DNA of 64,000 bases from positions 835,001-899,000 of the forward strand of contig WPIO01000085.1 in NCBI GenBank assembly GCA_009760855.2, written 5' to 3'. The notes below the pieces were generated by a model. The model was not told the origin of the DNA. It searched no databases and saw only the letters and a program-made list of their open reading frames with translations. Source of the DNA: Cristatella mucedo. Its lineage: Eukaryota > Bryozoa > Phylactolaemata > Cristatellidae. Shown here one piece after another: positions 46,370-62,748 of the stretch (positions are counted from its first letter, which is position 1; each line of letters begins with the position of its first letter). The translations under genes and the position numbers were made by a program.

Positions 46370-46490
46370 GATAATAATAACAAGAATAATGCACTTGATA
46401 AAGCGCCCTCAGAGAACTCAGTCTCTTCCTAGGCGCTTTACATTTGCTGCAAAGGGAGACGCGATTGAATTGTGAGTATTATCATGCTTG
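46370..46490 (-). mobile_element. L2-like LINE 3' UTR fragment
   Basis: Minus-strand hairpin tail preceded by part of the L2 3' UTR (CATGATAATACTCACAATTC region), with an ATT tail at the left. Confidence 0.8.
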
Positions 46491-46739
46491 ATTAACGTCG
46501 ATGGTCAATGATCGAGAAAGTACGGTGTTTCACGTGGACCGTGTCGAATGCGGACAAAGATTGAGCCACAAACAGGTCCAATATATACTAGTCCTAAACT
46601 AACGCCGTTGGCTGAGCAAGCCAGCATGCATGCAGATCTGAATCCTATTGGCTTCTCTTCATGATCGCTCAGATCAGCCGTAGCTGAGTGGCCTTGGCAG
46701 AGGCCTATTGGCCTCTGAGGTACACGTGATACTCAGCCA

Positions 46740-46905
46740 ATCATCAGCTGATTAAACAGCCTCTTTTGCATAGCGACAGAAGAGAGCCTTCACGGCTATC
46801 AGTACGGCTTGCTGCGGCGGTAATGTATCGCTCACCGCAGGAATAGAACCCGGAAGTCCGAGGTCGCGAAAAGCAACCGCCTTACCTAGTGTGCCATCAC
46901 GGTTC
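46740..46905 (-). repeat. tRNA-derived SINE, family 2
   Basis: CTGATTAAACAGCCTCTTTT, AGAGCCTTCACGGCTATCAG and GCCTTACCTAGTGTGCCATC are all matched; the B-box is mutated. Confidence 0.82.
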
Positions 46906-48255
46906 ACCGCTCAGCAGTGGTCTGCAGCCTGAGCTGCACTCAGGTCAAGGTGAAACCGCCCGGCGCGCACTGGCTGCGAGGCGGATTCAGCCAACGTCGT
47001 CTACGACGAGCCGCGCACACGTGGCCGGGCTCGTACAGCAGCGACAGCGCTGCCTCCGGGTGCGACATGCGCTCGAGCAAGTACAACAACAGCAATAATG
47101 CGTTCAATATAGTTAAATGATTTATTTATTTACAGATATTATGCGATGATATTCAATATACGTACAGATGCTGTGAAGGAAGTGTTCTCTTTGTAATAAC
47201 GAGACGAGACAGGGCCGGGACGAGGAATAACACGCGCAGCTGTGCTGATTCAAGCTATTGCTAGCGCCAAGTTATTAAAGCGACGCGATACGCTGGCTCT
47301 TCAGAAGTACCGCGAACTTACCAGTATGGCCGCTCACGCCCGCGGACGAACGGGCAGCGCTAGCGGCGGCAGTAAAACCGGAGAAAAGTCGCGCCAGCCC
47401 CCCCCCCCCGCCCCCTCCCCAGCCATACGAACCCCCAACATTGAAGTCACCAGGGTCACTTAGGGGGCGAAGTGCTCGCACCTAGCGATCCAGGGCAGCG
47501 GGTTCGAGTCCAGCAACAGCTGCGACACTTATTTCTCGCGCTGCGTGCTCGATAGCGACCGCCGCTCTACTGCCCCGCAGCACAAACGCGCTACGGCTCA
47601 GCCGCCAGCGAGCGGCCTGCGCACTCGACCGCCGCCGCAGCCGCCGCCGCACTCAAGATGACGCGGGGGTGGGACTGCGTGGCGAGGTCAAATGCCGGAC
47701 CGCCCGCTATAAATTCAACGCCGCCGTCCGCGTCCGGTCGCCGCCGACGCCCCGACCGAGTCGACCGTTCGCCGCTCGCGGCGCTTACATTACCTGCCGA
47801 AGAACGAGCGTCGACCTTTGGCGCGGCTCTAGCGGTAGAGTCCGCGCGCGCGGCGTGCGCGCGCCGACGTTTGCTCGCGTCGGCGGGTTGGCTCGGCGCG
47901 TCATCGTTCGCTCTGCGCCGCTTCCGCCACGCCCCGCCCGAGCCAGCGTCGAGCTCCCGCGCAGGAGCGAGACGCAGACGCGCATCTCCGCAGACAAGCG
48001 GGAGCTCGTCTGCGGAGATGCGCGTCTCCGCTGCAGCAGCGGCCGCTGCTGCACCGGAGACGCGCAGCTTCTACCCGAGCAGGAGGTTCTAAGGACGCCG
48101 TTTGGTGTATACGCCGCGCTGCTATTATTAGTGTCTCGTCGCGCGCCGGGTCCCCGTCGCCCTCGTCGCCGCAGGGCCGACGCGTCGGCCCTGCGGCTAC
48201 CTTCTAGAATTTCGCAAATGGCCGGCGTGGATTCGTCGTAGGTAGCTGCTCGGAC

Positions 48256-53857
<5,602 letters not shown>

Positions 53858-53919
53858 GAAATGATAAGGATTATTTCGAGTTGTTATTTTTTATTATTAA
53901 TTATTATTATTATTATGTA

Positions 53920-53995
53920 GCGAAAGCTTTGCACAGCAGCGCCCTCGGAGAACTGAATCTCTTTACAGGCACTCTGCTTGGCACGCAGGGAGAGC
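53920..53995 (-). repeat. Solo LINE/SINE 3' hairpin tail, diverged
   Basis: CAGCGCCCTCGGAGAACTGA and TCTTTACAGGCACTCTGCTT with an ATT-rich left end. Confidence 0.65.
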
Positions 53996-54497
53996 GTGTC
54001 AATAGAGCAGGGGGGATAACGGGTCGGAGGCGGTAGCGCCAGTATAAGCGAGCGCACGACGATTCGCAGCGTTCTTTATTCTTGGCTGAGGCATTCTTAT
54101 CTACGTAGGCCCGGGATTTTGCAGTCGCATCCGAAAGCGGGCAGACGCGTGCATCTTGTGCGTCACGTGCATAACTGCGAAAGGCCGTATCGCGAGGTTA
54201 AGTCGGCCAATAAAGGAAGAGTTTCCACGAAGACCGCGCTGGCCGCCGACATGCGCGCCCCCCCCCCGGCGAGCCCCCAGGGTTTCCTGTAGCGCGGATC
54301 CTACAGCGGTCACGTGCAGTCTGCGAATGCGACCGACTGACGATTAGCTGAAAATGCCATTCCTTTGCAGCGTGCCGACACGACAAGTCCGGGAAGGCGG
54401 CCGCCTGAAATGACGCGACGGCAAGCGACGCACACGAGCGCCCACCGACGGGCGACAACTGGACGACGCCGCTGCCGCCACGCGGCGCGCGCGCGAG

Positions 54498-54541
<44 letters not shown>

Positions 54542-55737
54542 GCAGCGATCGTGTGTGCTCTCGCGCTCGCTCGCTGTGACGGCAGACATTAAAATCGTTC
54601 GGCAGCGATCGCTCGCTTTCCGCGGCGGCGGCGACGGCGTCGCGCGTGCAACCCTCGGGGCGTGGGGGACGGTGCGTGCGGGATGGACGGCTTTCTCGCT
54701 TCCGGCCGACGCGAAGCAATTTGCCGCGAGTCATTAGCAACGGCAGAAGGGAAAAACGAACTGCCTGCTGCACTGCTCGAAGCCGCCCGCGCTCGGCCGG
54801 AGCCTCGCGTCGGCTCGGCGGCGTCGCGCTCCGTCCGGGTCGAAGGTCACGGCTACGGCGACTAGGACGGCGGGGGCTGCGGGTCGCCGACGCGCCGGCC
54901 TCGCCACTGCCTCTCGTCGGGATTCGACTGCTGCTGCTCCTCCGTCCTCGCGACGAAAAGGATGCGAAGCGGCGTCGGCGCTAATTAAAGCTGCTCGCTC
55001 GCTCACCCAGGCGCTCGGCCGCGGCGGTCCCACGATCGCCTCCTACATCTTACATCGCTCGCTCGCTCGCTCGCATACCCGCTACCTATCGGTCACGCGC
55101 TACCGGAAGCCTCAGCGATCGGCGAGCGCCATCCAAAGAGCGAGTCACACCCCACGCAGATCCGCAAACGTACAACATATTCTTGTAATATCATATAATA
55201 TATAATATAATATAATAATAGGGGCGACGAAGAGCCTGACTAGCACTTACTGGCTAGAACCGCCGGCGGCGAGCCAGGCAGGCAGGCGGGCAGGCAGGCG
55301 GAAACGTTCCAGTGGCCGTCGAAGGTGAAGGTGACGTTATCGTAGCGCCCTAGGTATTGCTGTCGCAACCGCTATCGTCGGACGGTTGGGAGGACCGTTC
55401 CGCGTCGTCACGTAAAGGAACCGTAGCGAGCACGCAGCCGTCCCCCGGTGGTAAGAAGCGCTAGCGCTCGAATCGAACCGCACCGCACCGCAGGGCGGCA
55501 GCTGAAGCACCGCAGGTCGTCGGCCCGCGAGCCGACGCGATATTCGTGCAGTTCGGCGAGCTCCCTCACCGGATACGACCCGAAGGCCATGCGTCGCGAG
55601 GCAACGCAAACGCCGTCAAAGTGTTTCGCCTGATTCTTCTTCTGCTGCAAATTCTTCGCTGCTCGAGCGTTTCTGCTGCCGCCAACACGCGTATCGAGCG
55701 TTTCCTCTGCCCGACCGGAACCGCCAGCGCGACCTGA

Positions 55738-55773
<36 letters not shown>

Positions 55774-55858
55774 CAAACTCAGACACACACACAAACTCAG
55801 ACACACACACACACACACGCACACACACATTCAGACACTAGATTAGCGTCGAAATCAG

Positions 55859-56230
55859 TCACACCAGATTGTCTGTCACAGTATAACTTGACTTCGCCTC
55901 TCGAAGCAAAGAGAACGTTAGAAGCGTAGCTGAGTCAGGAGAGCAGTTGAGGTAGTGAGTAGCATGGCAGTAGCAGCTCAGTACGGCTGTAAAGGATGAG
56001 CCACAGTCGGCAGTAACAGAGTAGCTGTAGTTGCATAAGAATTGTGGAAGCGAGTTCCACAATCTAGGACCTGTAGAGCTAAAGCATCTGTCGCCAACGT
56101 TCTTTAAGCGGAGAAATCGGACGGCTAACTTATTGTCCATAGAGTACCTGAGGGCACGACGAAGCTGAAACCCGGTGCAGCAGTTCAGCTTGATACGATA
56201 GAGCCATGCCATGGCGGCCCTGTGGATCGG
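55859..56230 (-). mobile_element. LINE ORF2 C-terminal fragment, second lineage
   Basis: A 117-codon minus-strand frame with LYRIKLNCCTGFQLRRALRY and NVGDRCFSSTGPRLWNSLPQ, the typical L2/CR1 ORF2 end. Sequence differs clearly from the other LINE copies in the window, so it represents another family. Confidence 0.8.
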
Positions 56231-56447
56231 CGTAAGAGCTCTCTGACAAATCTCTGCCGGTCTTTTGTCCGTTTGCTTCGCTGACAGGCAGCTAGAGGAA
56301 ACCAGTCAAATGTTGTCCAGGTAGTGCCTACAGCGGATCGTAATTTCGGGCTGGCTACGTTTCGGTGATCGCCACGCTAGAGCTAGTGATTTATTCAGAT
56401 TGTATCCATCGTTCACGCTCTATCCCGCGAGGCTGTCAATGCGACCG

Positions 56448-56550
<103 letters not shown>

Positions 56551-56710
56551 TGTCCTGGCAGGCCGAGTCACCATCGCTGCAGCTAGTGTCCTCGCGGCTT
56601 TTGGTTGGCCTTCAAGGACAGCCGTAGCTTGGCGACGCAGGCTTTGTGGCGTGCACGCCGGTTCGTCGTCGCCGCACGGCACACCCGCCTCCTTCCTTTG
56701 AAGGCTGCAG

Positions 56711-57032
56711 GTCATGTCCTCGAAAATGGCGCACGAACAGGAGCTGCACGCCGACGACCACGACGACCACGGCACCTTCGACGGAAGCGCCACCGGCCGC
56801 AGCCCCCTGCACGGCGGCGGCGGCCGGGCCAGAGGAAGAGGCAGCGGCAGCGGCGGCAGCCGAGGGCTGCGCTCCGACTTTGACGACGTGGCTGGCCAGG
56901 CCTCTGCCGCCGAGCGCTACGACGGTGCGGTCGGTTCGGGCAGGGGCAAAGTCAGCCAATCAGACGTGCTGCTGAAAGAGGCGCAGCTTGCCAGCAAGGC
57001 AGCGCCGCCGAGCAGATTCCAGAAAATCCAAG
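56711..57032 (+). CDS. Candidate coding exon, unassigned gene
   Basis: Bounded by acceptor aaggctgcag and donor gtggga, phase 0 in, phase 1 out (107 codons). Strong C/G third-position preference in the frame MSSKMAHEQELHADDHDDHG, through a Gly/Arg/Ser-rich part, to DVLLKEAQLASKAAPPSRFQ. The phase fits an exon candidate starting at 60545 after tccgcag (TSRAICIGRTYTVRTLSVML, then KRRSAKQRKETG). I do not recognise a family; the frame choice rests on codon bias and splice sites only. Confidence 0.4.
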
Positions 57033-57334
57033 GTGGGAAAACGCCCCGCCGCCAGCCATTTACTTGCTTGCCGGCAGTGCAGACGAACTAGTGGGGTGGG
57101 TGGGTGGTGGTGGGGGAGAGAAGTTGGGGGCGGGGCAGGGCATTTTGTAATCCGAGCATCCGCGAGAGAGGAGGGCGACTCAATGGCTACAGCAGCGCCT
57201 TCGGGTGGCAGCTTTTTCTTTTTAAAGCAGCCTCGATCTCGATGCTGGACGGCCTCGAATTCGTGCCCAGGCCGTTCACTGGAGGATGGCTCCCCACCCT
57301 TATTCTTCGTGGCGCGTGCACGCAGGTGTGTAAT

Positions 57335-57583
57335 AATGATAATAATACATTTGATAAAGAGCTCCCTCAGAGAACTCGACCTCTTTCTAGGCACTTAATA
57401 TCTGCTGCAAAGGAAGCACGATCGAATGATTAATGGTAGCATGCTCACTGGCAACGAGCATAACATGGTTAGGGGTGACACGCACAGGGTCAGCATGCAA
57501 ATATGGTTAGTGGCAGGCAGTGTCAGCACAGTGTCAGCACGCATAGGCACACCAAGGACGAATCACGCAGACCCACTAGATGC
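57335..57583 (-). mobile_element. L2-like LINE 3' UTR fragment
   Basis: Hairpin tail (57345-57415) plus about 170 bp of 3' UTR matching the neighbouring longer copy; ends where the ATT tail of that copy starts. Confidence 0.88.
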
Positions 57584-58620
57584 TAATAATAATAATAATA
57601 ATAATGATGCACTTGATAAAGCGCCCTCAGAGAACTCAATCTCTCTCTAGGCGCTTTACATTTGCTGCAAAGGGAAATGCAATTGAATGGTGAGTAAAAT
57701 CATGCTTGATAAATAAACAAAGCGAATAACATGGTTAGGGGTGACATGCACAGGGTCAGCATGCAAATGTGGTTAGTGGTAGCATGCACAGTGTCAGCAT
57801 GCATAAGCACATCAAGGACGAATCACAGGGACCCACTAAATGCTGCCCTAAATAGGTGTGTTTTTAAATTCTTTTTAAATGTGGTCAGGTCAGGGGATGT
57901 TCTAACGCAAGTCGGGAGGAAGTTCCAGGCTTTGGGACCATACGAAATAAATGCACGGTCTCCAAAGGATTTAAGGTTTGTACAGGGTATTGGTAGACTG
58001 TTGGATTCCGAATAGCTGGTGGTACGATGCTTAGCCTGATGGGTGAGTAGATCTGAGAGACAGGCTAGAGCCAAAGAATGAAGTGACCTAAAAGTGACGA
58101 AACCTTGAAGTCAATCCGTTGCTTGACTGGGAGCCAGTGCAGGTCAGCGAGAAGTGGTGTGATGTGGCAACTGTGACGCTCACGACAGACAAGCCTAGCT
58201 GCAGAGTTTTGCACCAGCTGCAATCGCCTGATCGCACATGCTGGTAGGCCAGTAAGCAGTGAGTTGCAGAAGTCGAGACGGGATGTCACGAATGCATGGA
58301 CCAACTTAGACGTGGTATCCTTATCTAAACAGGCCCAAATTTTAGCAATGTTTTGTAGCTGAAAGTAGGCAGATTTGACTGTGGAGCTGATGCGGTCGTC
58401 TAACGAGACGTCACTCTGGAACAAGACACCTAGATTTTGAGCTGATTCAACAGGAGATATTCTGGCGGAGCCCTTTTTGAGCTTCAGCCTTTCCAATTTG
58501 TGAATCACACTGGGTTTGCCCAAAACTAGTAAGTTAGTTTTATCATCGTTTAGTTTTAGAAAATTTGCTGCCATCCATGTGCGGATGTCATCAATACATG
58601 CAGCAAGTGAATTGAGAGAA
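57584..58620 (-). mobile_element. L2-like LINE, longest copy in the window
   Basis: Minus-strand ORF2 C-terminal half: frame 58574-58065 encodes reverse-transcriptase thumb and connection motifs ([86 protein letters not shown]). A frame break near 58065 leads to GDRAFISYGPKAWNFLPTCV and [14 protein letters not shown]. The 3' UTR, hairpin and (ATT)n tail (57584-57605) follow. 5'-truncated at about 58620; the catalytic FADD-type box is not included. Confidence 0.92.
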
Positions 58621-58678
58621 TTTGAGGTGCTCGAAGGCTGGGAAGGATTAAAGCAAAGTTACAGGTACAACTGATGCT

Positions 58679-58683
<5 letters not shown>

Positions 58684-58716
<33 letters not shown>
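58684..58716. repeat. (TA)n microsatellite
   Basis: About 16 TA units next to another short LINE-like piece (58717-58780). Confidence 0.93.
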
Positions 58717-58718
<2 letters not shown>

Positions 58719-58780
58719 CGCGTTTTTAGTTTCTTTCTAAACTTGGTCAAGTCAGGGGATGTCGTGACGCAAGACGCAAG

Positions 58781-60544
58781 TCGGAACTGATTTCCAGGCT
58801 CGTCTGCTGCTGCACTGCAGGTAATGGTGGGCAGTCGCTACTGATCCACATGATGTGTGCTCCCCGCCCCCTCAGTCATCCCTAGCCTAGGGATGATATA
58901 GGTGCTCGCACTGCAGCGGGCTAGTCGTATTGCAAGCAGCAGCAATGGCCGTCACGGGGATCTTGCGCACTCTATATATAAATGACTTGAATCAGCCTTG
59001 ACCTTTACCTTTATTCACTGATGAAATTCGGCGACACGAGAGCTCGTTGGCTTGCCATGGTCGAGTACGGGTCTAGACGTAAAAGCGACACGTTTTTCGA
59101 ATGCCCAGATGCTTTCATGGTGGGTGGGGGTGTGCCTCGTGATGCTCTCACACGTGAAGCTGCTGTAGTCGTTACATTTCCTTGTTCTCGGCAAGCTTGC
59201 TGTTTAGTTGCCCGACGACTGGCATCTTCGGTCTTTTGATAATTATAACGGCGACTAGGCGACATATAGCAAGCAATAAGGCTGCTGTGTTGGCAGATCG
59301 AGCGGCAGCAGCGGCAACAGCAGTTCTGGCTTTATTGCTTGCCATTTCCCACTCCTACTCTGCTCTGTAATGGTGGTGCGAGGTTTGCTGGTCTGATCTC
59401 ACGGCAGGTGGGTGTGTTCGCGAGGGTCTGGCTCGTGGGTTCGTCCGTCCGTACCTGACCGATGGGCTAAGGCCCAGCGAGCAGTAAAGCAATGCACAAG
59501 TGCATCTCTTGTCGTCTGCCTGCCTCTCTACCTCTCACTGTCAACTGTCTCTGCCTGTCTCTGTCTCTGTCTCTCCCTCTCTCTCTGCTCTCACGCCATC
59601 GCTCTGGTTTGCACCAGTTTTGTTTTAGCAAGCGCACCTTCGCGAGCGGATGTTCCGGCTCTCGTGTTATTTCCTTTGAAGCACGAGAGTACGTCATATG
59701 TTGTTCTTTAAGTGCGAGCACTTCGAATCGCCTACATAGCATGCCCGAGCATGCCCTTCGTTCAATGTCTGTCCGAGGCTGCACTCTCGAGTCGGCGTGT
59801 GCGCACTATTTGAGAGCCGCCGCTGCCACGTCAGCAGCGTCTGACTGCTCTGGTCGCATTCGGATCGGATGAGATGCGATCGGATGAGATGCGATCGGAT
59901 GAGATGCGATCGGATGAGATGCGATCGGATGAGATGCGATCGGATGAGATGCGATCGGATGAGATGCGATCGGATGAGATGCGATCGGATGAGATGCGAT
60001 CGGATGAGATGCGATCGGATGAGATGCGATCGGATGAGATGCGATCGGATGAGATGCGATCGGATGAGATGCGATCGGATGAGATGCGATCGGATGAGAT
60101 GCGATCGGAGGCTGCGACTGGCTAGCGTGCATCGCCTGCTCGCGATTAGCCGATCGACTCAGCTGCAGGAGAGCTGCTTGCTGCTCTTGTTCCCGCTCCC
60201 GGTCGCTGTTTAACTTGCAGTCGTTGAATAGGCGCTCGCCTGGCCGGGCACTGTTTGTCTAGCCTGTGTAGTAAGCTGCGCTGCAGTCATTATTAGCCTG
60301 CCTTCGATTATTGTGCTTATGGCATCCTGCTGCTGCTGCTGCTGCATCAAGCAATGTCGAAACTCTCGGCTGCTTCCTTGGCTGCTGCTCCAGTGGCCTC
60401 CTCCTCCTCCTCCTTCCTTTGTCTTCCTGCGGCCTGCTCCACTCTCCTTAATCCTCCTCTGTCCATCCTCCTTCCTTTCCTCCTTTGTCCTTGCTTCCTT
60501 TCTTCTGCCTTTCTCACCTTCGTGGCGTTGTCATTCGTCCGCAG
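58781..60544. other. Stretch without supported genes
   Basis: Low-complexity CT sequence around 59510-59590 and a 15-bp minisatellite at 59866-60109. No exon with both splice sites and convincing codon structure was seen. Confidence 0.45.
59866..60109 (+). repeat. 15-bp minisatellite, ~16 copies
   Basis: Unit CGGATGAGATGCGAT repeated about 16 times with no visible divergence. Open in all frames because 15 is divisible by 3 and the unit lacks stops in most frames. Confidence 0.98.
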
Positions 60545-60631
60545 GCACCAGCCGTGCGATTTGCATCGGTCGCACATACACGGTGCGCACGTTAAGCGTG
60601 ATGCTGAAGCGGCGGTCAGCGAAGCAGAGGA
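60545..60631 (+). CDS. Candidate exon, unassigned
   Basis: Follows acceptor ttcgtccgcag in phase 1 and encodes a basic peptide (RTYTVRTLSVMLKRRSAKQR). The 3' border is uncertain. Could continue the exon at 56711-57032, whose donor phase agrees. Confidence 0.28.
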
Positions 60632-61021
60632 AGGAGACCGGAGTCACGTGCTGCAGGCTTCCGCTCCACTTGCTGAGCCGATGCCGTCGCTGCCCCGCCC
60701 TCGGAGCATGCCTCGGAGGGGAGAGGGAGGGAGGAGGGGGGAGGGAGTAGCCGTGGCCATCGCAATGTTCTCACTGCTGCAGGCACCTCGAAGCTGCAGC
60801 AGTGCAGCCCCGTCGGTCGGTCGGTCGGTCGGTGGCCAGGCAGAGCTGGCCGCGCGCTCGGCCGCCGAGCTGTTCACGTTGTCGCCTGCTCCGACTCTCT
60901 CCGACGTTGCCAGCGGCCGCTGTAGAGATTTCTTTCCAGCCGGGACGCTCAATCCCTGCGAAGCCGGGTAATTAGCTGGATGCTGCCGTCTAAAGGCCGC
61001 CGCCGTTCGGCAGCTGCCCAC

Positions 61022-61330
61022 CTTGATGCAGCTTGCAGGCTTTCGTACTCGGTCTCGGCCAGACTCTTGTCTTGTTTGTCAGACAAGAGCCTGGAGAGGG
61101 TGGCCAGCGAGCCCCACAGCCAGCCGCGCACGCCCGATCCAGCGCCGCCGCTCGGCGAGGGCCTCGCCACTGCCTGCGGCCGCTTTGATAGGTAGGCCAT
61201 TTCAAGAGCGACAGTCAGCGTCGCTAGGACAGCACCGTAACCGAGCGAGCCACCAAATATGGTAGCCGTGTGTGAGTGGAGCTCCCGAGAGCCAAAGCTG
61301 TCGCCATTAGACCGAGTTGGCAGCTGGCAG
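61022..61330 (-). CDS. Candidate exon with one membrane helix, unassigned
   Basis: Minus-strand frame ending at donor AG|gtgggc (61022), left border uncertain. Encodes a likely transmembrane segment (ATIFGGSLGYGAVLATLTVA), then a Ser/Gly/Pro linker and SDKQDKSLAETEYESLQAAS. Composition and the donor suggest a real exon; no family recognised. Confidence 0.33.
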
Positions 61331-62331
61331 CTGAGCAGCGAGTCTACGCGCTTGACCGGAGGCCCGTCCGCTGCTGTCCAGCGGAGGCGCGACTGCTGTG
61401 GCTGTGCGAATGTGTTTGCAGTCCGCTCTGCGTCATTGGGTAGCCAGCCTGCGGCACGTGACTCTCTCATCGCTCAAGCTTGAGAGTCTGAGCAGCTTCT
61501 CGACTGGCTGTTCCTCCTCCTCCTCCCTCCTCCTCCTCCTCCTCCTCCTCCCCCAGCGGCCGTGCAAGCACGACATTGGCTAGGCTGCCCCGAGGGCATC
61601 CAATCGTTGTCCAGCCGGCCCCCGAGGGCGTCCAATCACCGGTCGCAGCAGGCAGCTCTCACCCTGCACGGAGACCAGGGCCAATTTCCACTGGCCGAAC
61701 AATGGAATACAATTACAGCACTGCCGGAGATCCGAGAAAAGCTGCAGCGCGAGGGAAGCCGCTGCTAGCCGCTGCTGCTGCTGCAGCGGCCGTGGCGGCG
61801 GAGGTGGCGGCTGCCGGCGAGGCAGGAAGCAGCCAAGTAGACGGACTCAGCTCGCTCCACACAGGCTGCCATCGATTCGCTGAGCAGCGGCAGCCATCGT
61901 CCGGCACGTCTGCTGCTGTCGTCTGCTGCTGCCTGGGCGTCGGACCGTGGAGCCCATAGAGCTTGAGCCAGCGCAGCGAAGCGTGGCTAACTGGTCGGCT
62001 GCTGCCGCTGCCGAAGGTGCTGCTGCTGCTGCCGCCTCGTCGACGGAACGGCATTTGCTCCGAGGTGGCCGGCGGCTGGCCGCGGTTTGCTGCGGCATCC
62101 CGAGCGCTAGACAGAGCGGACTCCACCAGAGCGAGGACGGCTGGCCTCCCCGGGTGCAACAAAGCGAGAAAGCTGCTGCTGGCATCCCTAGATTGGCCAG
62201 CGTGATCGGCTCGGTGATTGGTCGGTCGGTGATTGGTCGGTCGGTGATCGGTCAGCTGCCAGAGTGAGCGAAGGGAGCCGCAGCAGACCATCTGGCAGAC
62301 GCCACTGCCGATCGCCAGAGAGAGGAGAGAG

Positions 62332-62334
<3 letters not shown>

Positions 62335-62396
<62 letters not shown>
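62335..62396 (+). repeat. (GA)n microsatellite
   Basis: About 30 GA units. Confidence 0.95.
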
Positions 62397-62398
<2 letters not shown>

Positions 62399-62474
62399 CC
62401 TGCCGTCGGCCTCCCCCCACATCATCAGCAGGACGATAGGCTCGGCCGGACAGACACACTGCCGAAGCGGTGGG

Positions 62475-62748
62475 CAGCAGCAGCAGCAGCAGCTTCGAGC
62501 ACCGTGGCAATCAGAGCGTCAGTGCAAGGTCGAGCAGCAGCAGCCGTCGGCGAAGCAGCGGCAGCCAGTCGCCTGCAATGACTCGATACAGCTTCGCCCG
62601 TTACGAGGCCGTGTACGGCGCCAGTGGCGTCGGTATCGGAGTCGGCGGTGCTGGCCCTGCCGATGATGATGGACGGAGGCAGAAGCCCGACCGGAAGCGG
62701 CCGGGCCAGCTCATGAAGGAGGAGGAGGTGGCCTACACGCGAGCCATC
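62475..62748 (+). CDS. Candidate Ser-rich coding exon, unassigned
   Basis: Ends at a consensus donor gtatgt (62749). Encodes a Ser/Arg-rich segment (SARSSSSSRRRSSGSQSP), then MTRYSFARYEAVYG, a Gly-rich stretch, and KRPGQLMKEEEVAYTRAI. Either translation starts at ATG 62578 or the exon begins upstream near 62475. The gene would continue past 62748 and perhaps off the window; no downstream exon was recognised. Confidence 0.4.

Larger units (their letters stand above)
44544..48255. other. Spacer between the two Kunitz genes
   Basis: Contains solo LINE tails (44808-44885, 46370-46490), CT-rich microsatellite (44885-44960), a 29-bp triple repeat (46080-46165), a family 2 SINE (46740-46905) and GC-rich sequence with a TATAAA at 47706-47711 upstream of gene B. 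No conserved coding exon was recognised; a minus-strand acidic frame at 45810-46004 is considered and rejected. Confidence 0.45.
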
